DNA of 34,496 nt from a virus. Below are positions 29,086 to 34,496 of the stretch, piece by piece. Under the pieces are notes generated by a model that worked only from the letters and a program-made list of their open reading frames with translations, was not told where the DNA came from and did not search any database. Both the position numbers and the translations under genes were made by a program. Numbering within the stretch: the first letter of the stretch is position 1; each line of letters begins with the position of its first letter. The stretch is from the IMG/VR virus record IMGVR_UViG_3300042546_000350, positions 1 to 34,496 of that record. The stretch is one strand, 5' to 3'.

Positions 29086-30693
29086 TTAGTTTACTGTTAT
29101 ATTTCCTTGATTATCTTCTGTATTTGTTTGTCCTTGTGTAATGTTTGCATTAACAGGTGTTGTTGCTCCTTTAAATGTACTTCTAATATACTTAACTGTT
29201 TTTGCCGTTGCTGAATTTATACAATTAGCTGAAGCATTTGCAACTTGCAAAGTACAATTAATTAATTCAGCAGTTGTACCAGCAGTTAAAAAAGCATGAC
29301 CTCCAGCATTGTTCCATGAACATTTTGAATAAACATTTGTAAAAGTTCCTCCATCAGAAGTAAAAGGCACACCTACTGTTGATTCTGCATAACCATTTGA
29401 AGCAATTGTATCTGAGAAACCTACAAACGCATAACCAGCAGTTGAATAAGTTGAAAAACCATTTATTACAATTGACGATGCAAAAACTCTTAAAGCCCAT
29501 GAACCCGTTGAAACAGCCACTAAATTAGAATGCAAACCACTTGAACCAGTAATTAAAATTCCATTACCAGCCGAAGAAATACCAGTACAATCTGTTGCTC
29601 CCCCTCCTCCTTGTAATTGAATTCCAGAGCTTGAACCAATACCAATACATTTGTGCATAAACCCGCCATAAATACCTACGCTAGAAGTTGACTCACCATG
29701 ACAATTATACAATCTTCCATTTGAAAGAGAACAATCAATTCCTCTTCCACTTACGGAATATGATTTTGAGTTTTGGATATAACCACCATTTAGAAATATA
29801 CCAGTTGAGCTTCCAGTAGCTCGGCACACTATCCCATCAATTATACCACCACCAAACGTTGAACAACCATAACCCGCTGTTGTTCTAATTACAAAACCAT
29901 TACAAGTTGTTATTCCCGTTGTTGTTCTAAAACCAATAAATGAAGTATCAACACCAGTTGCGTTAATAGTTAAATTGGATATTGTTCTACTACCTAAAGT
30001 ATTTGAAAAAGCATATAATGAAGCAGTATTATTACTTATATTATATGTATATCCATTTCCATTAATATTAACATTGTCTTTTAATGAAATAGATACATTT
30101 CCAGTTTCTGTATAGTTTGCGAAAAATTCAATAGTATCACCATTTACTGCTGAAGCCATAGCTAGAGTAAGAGTTGCATAATAAGTATATTGACCACTTA
30201 TATTTGATATTCCAAAAATACCATAAAGTGCTGATGGTGTTTGCCATGAACCATCACCACGTAAAAAAGTAGATGAATTTGCTGTTCCACTTCCCAATCG
30301 TGCAGTTGGAACAGTTCCACTAGTTAAATTAGAAGCACTTAGATTAGTTAAATCAGTATAATTTAGATTATTCTCAAACAACCAAGTATTAATGTCGGTT
30401 TTAGTTAATTTACCAGTTATTAATTCTTCACCAGCACTACCCATAGATAAAACACCGTTATTAGCTAAAACTGTTACACCAACACCAGCTACTATTGTTG
30501 TTTGACCTAATCCTTTTTGATATATGTATATTTGTGTACCTATTGGAAATGCAACACTAGAATTAGGCGGTACAGTTAAATCATTAGCACTTCCGACATC
30601 CATAATTAATAGTTTACTACTATCTACTTTTGTTAGCGTAGTGCTTGCAGTATATGTAACTATATTAGTTTCTATTGGGCTTAAAATCTTCAT
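29086..30693 (-). CDS. Tail spike/fibre with right-handed beta-helix
   Basis: A 535-residue protein. The N-terminus (1-110) is beta-rich with TQIYIYQKGLGQTTIVAG. A connector NLTSGTVPTARLGSGT...FLRGDGSWQTP (about 123-155) is a recurrent phage fibre motif. From about 160 there are successive short turns of Gly/Ser/Thr/Asn-rich strands (NVNINGNGYTYNIS, GIFLNGGYIQNSKSYS, GIYGGFMHKCIGIG), the pattern of a pectate-lyase-like beta-helix. Probably the receptor-binding protein, perhaps with polysaccharide depolymerase activity. Its composition is less AT-rich, in line with exchange between phages. Confidence 0.8.
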   Translation of the reverse strand: MKILSPIETNIVTYTASTTLTKVDSSKLLIMDVGSANDLTVPPNSSVAFPIGTQIYIYQKGLGQTTIVAGVGVTVLANNGVLSMGSAGEELITGKLTKTDINTWLFENNLNYTDLTNLSASNLTSGTVPTARLGSGTANSSTFLRGDGSWQTPSALYGIFGISNISGQYTYYATLTLAMASAVNGDTIEFFANYTETGNVSISLKDNVNINGNGYTYNISNNTASLYAFSNTLGSRTISNLTINATGVDTSFIGFRTTTGITTCNGFVIRTTAGYGCSTFGGGIIDGIVCRATGSSTGIFLNGGYIQNSKSYSVSGRGIDCSLSNGRLYNCHGESTSSVGIYGGFMHKCIGIGSSSGIQLQGGGGATDCTGISSAGNGILITGSSGLHSNLVAVSTGSWALRVFASSIVINGFSTYSTAGYAFVGFSDTIASNGYAESTVGVPFTSDGGTFTNVYSKCSWNNAGGHAFLTAGTTAELINCTLQVANASANCINSATAKTVKYIRSTFKGATTPVNANITQGQTNTEDNQGNITVN

Positions 30694-30697
30694 AATA

Positions 30698-30705
30698 CAA
30701 ATTTA
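30698..30705 (-). promoter_or_regulatory. -7 box in front of the tail spike gene
   Basis: Minus-strand TAAATTTG, 4 nt before the ATG at 30693. It could give a leaderless spike message; no -33 element is seen, so it may be chance in AT-rich DNA. Confidence 0.3.
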
Positions 30706-30730
30706 ATTATTTTTGTTAATATTCTAACAT

Positions 30731-31594
30731 TTAAAAGTAAGAACGTGAATTTTTTATTTTGTCGCTGAATGTAGCAGTTAAACTAGCCTTTCTAACTCCG
30801 TCATTATATTTAATTTCGGGACTTTCAGACAATATAACTGGCAAATCTAAATAGTTATAGCTTGGATTTAAAGCGTTAAAATCAGAAATGTATAATTCAT
30901 TCTCACTTAATAAAAATAAATCAACTATTCTATCTATATAGCCGTTATATTTTAAAGGTACAGTAGTCAAAGTGTATTTATTCAAATTTTCACGTGTTAC
31001 TTTCTTCATTTCACGATTTGAGTAAATAATATTGTCTATTTCTGTTTGTGGCTGTCTATCCCCGAAATAACCCTTAAACCTAAATGTATCTACTACATTA
31101 GTATTAGTGAAATCTATTCCCTCAATACTTTGATTAGAGTTAAATAATGCTTTTAATCTTACTGTTTTATCAACTACAAAATTACTATATTCAAATAGCT
31201 TGTATTCTCCCCAAAATATATTCCCACTAACTCCAGCAATAGTGTAATCAATATCAATTGAATAACAACCTATACCATCATTTGAAAACACATCGAACCA
31301 ATCTAATGTGATGTATTGTGAAAAAACATCATTTACAAAACTTTGTGGGTTTGGCTGTGTAGCTATTAACACACCATCTTTTTTAAGATTAAATGTGCAT
31401 GAATCAGAATTAGAAAATAGCTTTATCCATGCGCTTGTATGGTCGTTTTCCCAGCTTTTGCCACTATCACTACAACATACCAAATAAGGCTCGCATTCAC
31501 AATCATCCTGAACAACTAAAGGAGTCCATTTATATATAGCTGAAGGTAGGCTAACTTTTTCGACTTCAATATACGTTCTGTTTTCTAATTCCAT
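30731..31594 (-). CDS. Tail-tip structural protein
   Basis: A 287-residue protein. I use the ATG at 31594 (TGATG overlap with the preceding stop) rather than the GTG one codon upstream. It has a Cys-rich segment near residues 32-48 (DDCECEPYLVCCSDSG), then beta-rich regions and FNALNPSYNYLDLPVILSE near the end. It resembles a tail protein frequently found before the fibres in Bacteroidota phages. Function by position only. Confidence 0.6.
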   Translation of the reverse strand: MELENRTYIEVEKVSLPSAIYKWTPLVVQDDCECEPYLVCCSDSGKSWENDHTSAWIKLFSNSDSCTFNLKKDGVLIATQPNPQSFVNDVFSQYITLDWFDVFSNDGIGCYSIDIDYTIAGVSGNIFWGEYKLFEYSNFVVDKTVRLKALFNSNQSIEGIDFTNTNVVDTFRFKGYFGDRQPQTEIDNIIYSNREMKKVTRENLNKYTLTTVPLKYNGYIDRIVDLFLLSENELYISDFNALNPSYNYLDLPVILSESPEIKYNDGVRKASLTATFSDKIKNSRSYF

Positions 31595-31968
31595 CACACT
31601 CCGACAATTACTACTCTAACATTTCCTATTGGATTCTGATTAAATATAATCTTTACGCTATTAGTAGTGAAAGGCTTAACCTCTGCTATTATTTGACTAA
31701 AAGAATCCCCAACATCGTATATCTGAACTAATACACATAATGTATTTAAGTTGTGAGTTACAACATTATCTTGCCCTTCTGTTACTGGTGTAAATTCAGA
31801 AGTATATTGTTTCGTCAACAAGTTTCTTAATTGACCAGCGGTAATCCTGAATGTTGAATATGTACCTGCACTTCCCTCAGTGCCTGAAATGTATTTACTT
31901 ATCCAAAATAGATCTTTATTATCTATTGAACTTGCAGAAAATAAATTTTGTTCTTTTAATTTACTCAT
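31594..31968 (-). CDS. Small tail or fibre-associated protein
   Basis: A 124-residue protein (MSKLKEQNLFSASSIDNKDLFWISKYI...). The segment TFRITAGQLRNLL is like fibre attachment regions. The second half (VVTHNLNTLCVLVQIYD, VKIIFNQNP, VRVVIVGV) is a beta sandwich of the type seen at fibre ends. Overlaps the next ATG by one base. Confidence 0.55.
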   Translation of the reverse strand: MSKLKEQNLFSASSIDNKDLFWISKYISGTEGSAGTYSTFRITAGQLRNLLTKQYTSEFTPVTEGQDNVVTHNLNTLCVLVQIYDVGDSFSQIIAEVKPFTTNSVKIIFNQNPIGNVRVVIVGV

Positions 31969-31979
31969 TTTATTATATA

Positions 31980-34190
31980 TTAATCAGGTTGTGCGTATGT
32001 ATTATCATCAAATTGTACCAAACTATCATTATCAAATTCAAACCCAATAGCACTTACACCGTCTAAAAAAACTTTAGATGTTATTTTTGATTTATCATCT
32101 AATTTATCAACATCTAGTAAACAACTTATTTCAACCTCATATGTACCAGTTGTTTTAGTTGCATAACTTCCTGATATTGGTTTTAATGGATTATTTATAT
32201 CGTTATCAAATGGTACGATAGTAGAAAGTATGTAACGAGGTGAACCCTCAAAAGATTCTACTGTAATCATTCCCCATGAATCATCTTCGACATAACCACT
32301 AAATGTGTGTACTGCTTTAATAGTCATTATTTCGCCACTAAATAAGCTAGTTGTTAACGTACCATCTTGACGATATAATTCAATAGTTGATACTATTTGC
32401 GGTGTTGTATCATAATCAGAAATAGGCACTTCAATTTCTTTGTAGTAGCTTACTTCATTTTCTAAAGATATTTTAGCATATACTTTCCAATCGCCAGCAA
32501 TATAATTTAACCATTTATTATTCTGATTAGGATAGAATTCACTCGATGCCGTTAATAATGTTTGCCAGTATTCCCATCTATTTATAAATGGATAGTATAA
32601 CGATAGCTTATCTGTACCTAAATCTAATGAAATATAAGCTAATTTTTTAGCACTTGTACTAGGTAGGTTATTACTAACTGAAACTGAAGTGTTAATTAAG
32701 TATTGACCACTCCCATTTATTGTATAACCTCCGAAATCAAAGAATAAACTTTCTAGATCAAAATCTTCTAAAGTAACTGAGTTTTTCGCTATAATAGATA
32801 TTCTTAAACCATCATAAATAGTATTAGTTGGTAAATCAAATACACTATATAACGCTAAATCATCTTCTGTATTCGTTTTATCTATTGTTTGTAACGTTGC
32901 ATTAGTAGTGTTTAAATCATGTCGCATTAACGTACATAAATCAGTAGTTAACGGTACGCTAGTAGCAAATGATTTAGTCAGTTGATTATTGAATATTAAA
33001 TGGTTAACAGTTCCAGCATTTACCCAAATTTGAAATAATCTATCCGCACTATCAAAACTTTCAATTAAGTCGCTAAATCCAGTTAATGGTGTAAATGTTA
33101 ATACTATTGTTTTAACCGTTCCTAACGTTGTAATACTTACTATTTGAATAGTATATAATCCACCATTACTTGTATAAGTTCCAACTGCTAAAGGTACATA
33201 AGCATTCAACATTAACGATAAAGCAACTTGGTTGCTTACTTTATTTTTGTAGTAGTTTTCGTCTATAGATACATAACCAGCACCAATGTATAAATTAGTT
33301 GCACTTGTATCAATCGCAATAGTTTTAGTGTTCGCACTTGCATAGTCTAATTCTGTAAATGGAGCAGTTAAAGTTGAGTTAATTACTCCTACGTTAAACG
33401 CTTCACCAAAATACCCCGTATTTGCATTATCTGAATAATCAGATTGATATACATGGCTTATTTCATCAGTTTTAGAATACAACTTATATCTAACGGCTAA
33501 CTTTAAGCATTCGCCTAATTCATAGCTTAATTCATCTCTAAAAGGTACAATAAACGTTATAGTAACCTCATATTTTCTTTTTTGAATTGGTGAACCTGAT
33601 TCTGTACCTATAAATTCAATAGTTGAACTTATTAAGTATTCGCCTGATTGATTACCAATTATAGAAGCATTTAATGGAGTAGCTAAAGCAAGTGTATTAA
33701 TACCGCTAAATTTCAATCTAGTTTCTTCACCATCAATTAACGAGTTAAAAGTCGGAGTACTACTATTTAAAATATGGTTAAAATTAACCTCTAAATCTGA
33801 ATGATAACGTGCTACTGAAATAGTAGTTAAATATAGTGTTTCATCAAAAAAACCACCAACACCCGCAGTAGTTTTAATTACTTGGTCTGAAATGTAAGTT
33901 ATTGCACTTGTTGTACTTGTATGAATAGCCATAGTTGACCTCAAATACAAAGTATATGTTATTGAATCACCAACTCTAAAACCTAAATCTAAAAATGATT
34001 TACTACCTTGTAACTGTATTTCATTTTGGATAAAATCATAACGAATAGGATTCTCATCATCTTCAATAAAATCAATTGAACTATATAAATCGGTCTTAAA
34101 CGTTATTTTATCACCAGCATTAGCACGATAAAAAGTATTTGTATTGCCAAAAATATCAGTATAACGATGATTTGTAAATTTAACGCTCAT
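31980..34190 (-). CDS. Large tail-tip/baseplate protein
   Basis: A 736-residue protein of mostly short beta strands with many Thr, Ser, Tyr and Asn residues (MSVKFTNHRYTDIFGNTN...). It contains several Ig/FN3-like stretches, for example VSTIELYRQDGTLTTSLFSGEIMTIKAVH in the last quarter. No enzyme motif found. Size and place between tail-tip and fibre genes fit a central baseplate or tail-tip protein. It overlaps the preceding small gene by 11 nt. Confidence 0.65.
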   Translation of the reverse strand: MSVKFTNHRYTDIFGNTNTFYRANAGDKITFKTDLYSSIDFIEDDENPIRYDFIQNEIQLQGSKSFLDLGFRVGDSITYTLYLRSTMAIHTSTTSAITYISDQVIKTTAGVGGFFDETLYLTTISVARYHSDLEVNFNHILNSSTPTFNSLIDGEETRLKFSGINTLALATPLNASIIGNQSGEYLISSTIEFIGTESGSPIQKRKYEVTITFIVPFRDELSYELGECLKLAVRYKLYSKTDEISHVYQSDYSDNANTGYFGEAFNVGVINSTLTAPFTELDYASANTKTIAIDTSATNLYIGAGYVSIDENYYKNKVSNQVALSLMLNAYVPLAVGTYTSNGGLYTIQIVSITTLGTVKTIVLTFTPLTGFSDLIESFDSADRLFQIWVNAGTVNHLIFNNQLTKSFATSVPLTTDLCTLMRHDLNTTNATLQTIDKTNTEDDLALYSVFDLPTNTIYDGLRISIIAKNSVTLEDFDLESLFFDFGGYTINGSGQYLINTSVSVSNNLPSTSAKKLAYISLDLGTDKLSLYYPFINRWEYWQTLLTASSEFYPNQNNKWLNYIAGDWKVYAKISLENEVSYYKEIEVPISDYDTTPQIVSTIELYRQDGTLTTSLFSGEIMTIKAVHTFSGYVEDDSWGMITVESFEGSPRYILSTIVPFDNDINNPLKPISGSYATKTTGTYEVEISCLLDVDKLDDKSKITSKVFLDGVSAIGFEFDNDSLVQFDDNTYAQPD

Positions 34191-34404
34191 ACTTTGATTT
34201 TATTTGTTCAACATATTTTTCATCAATTATACCAGTTTTTAACATTTCAAATAGTTTATTCATTTCAAAATGTTTATCTGATATTTCGCTCCTTTGCTCT
34301 CTTGTCAATTTAGAATAAGTTTTGTTATACTCATTAACATTATTTTGAAGTCCTTTTTTTAGTTCTTCTATCTTATCAATATTATCTTGTATATCCTTAT
34401 CCAT
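34180..34404 (-). CDS. 74-residue coiled-coil protein at the seam
   Basis: Begins MDKDIQDNIDKIEELKK. I chose the ATG at 34404, which overlaps the last 8 nt of the upstream tail gene (its stop is at 34397 in this copy, 28 in the left copy). Nearly all charged helix. A small chaperone-like or linker protein in the tail operon. The first 35 bases of the window repeat its 5' end. Confidence 0.6.
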   Translation of the reverse strand: MDKDIQDNIDKIEELKKGLQNNVNEYNKTYSKLTREQRSEISDKHFEMNKLFEMLKTGIIDEKYVEQIKSKYER

Positions 34405-34496
34405 CAATTTCAATCGTTTTAACTTTTCCATTTGAATAATCAAAAGGCTCTCTAAATGTTATAATAGCTTGTGAATCATTTTCTTTATATTCTAAA
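34370..34496. repeat. Terminal direct repeat, right copy
   Basis: Exact copy of bases 1-127. Bases 34397-34496 duplicate the 3' end of the tail gene annotated at 28-1767 and do not form a separate gene. Confidence 0.95.

Noticed and set aside
1-34496. Lysogeny genes (integrase, CI-like repressor, excisionase), tRNA genes and an integron integrase
   Set aside because: I read all genes and gaps and saw no tyrosine or serine recombinase motif, no repressor-type gene and no cloverleaf. A diverged or very short gene could be missed.

Overview
This window looks like one complete phage genome written as a linear string. The first 127 bases recur exactly as the last 127 (1-127 = 34370-34496), so the unique circular length is 34,369 bp. 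It is AT-rich, nearly every gene is on the minus strand, and the promoter-like motifs are the Bacteroidota -7 box TAnnTTTG. The proteins resemble those of tailed phages of Flavobacteria-like hosts. An HK97-type head (portal, prohead protease, capsid) and a 908-residue tape measure point to a siphovirus. I see no integrase, excisionase, CI-like repressor or tRNA.

Layout, following minus-strand transcription from high to low coordinates. (1) 25315-17762: early and DNA-metabolism genes. These include a Rad52-like annealing protein, an SSB-like protein with an acidic tail, a protein like DnaA domain IV, two paralogous NUMOD4/HNH/AP2 endonucleases, a MazG-like protein and a 726-residue helicase-methyltransferase fusion. 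(2) 17603-13847: GIY-YIG nuclease, DUF6291-like replication protein, DnaB/RecA-fold helicase, a RusA-like resolvase and small proteins. (3) 13820-11554: terminase small and large subunits. (4) 10271-11503: the portal gene, alone on the plus strand, facing away from the head operon through two mirror-image promoters. (5) 10196-5572: prohead protease, capsid, connectors and a major tail protein, ended by a bidirectional terminator shared with a 41-codon plus-strand gene. (6) 5347-28, continuing through the circular seam at 34404-28902: tape measure, baseplate and tail-tip proteins, and a beta-helix tail spike. (7) 28832-27802: lysis genes (two membrane proteins, a 25-residue membrane peptide and an M15 peptidase).

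The most unusual part is 25389-27720, between the lysis operon and the early genes. After one well-formed promoter (TTTG-N18-TACATTTG) and an 8-codon ORF lie five attC-like hairpins of about 57-132 bp that separate five small units, all in one orientation. Each of the first four units is bounded by its own 9-10 bp inverted signature, and the signature differs from unit to unit: GTTATGCAC, GTTAGCAGA, GTTAGTGGC, GTTAGCGGTA. This is what integron cassettes show when the R'' box of a cassette's attC complements the TTRRRY bases at its own start. There is no integron integrase, so the segment reads as a promoter-driven CALIN (cluster of attC sites lacking an integrase) carried by a phage and closed by a terminator. 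The carried genes are three short unknown proteins, a possible zinc-ribbon protein whose ORF crosses a cassette junction, and a cytosine-methyltransferase-like protein. All functional calls rest on reading motifs by eye; no search was run.
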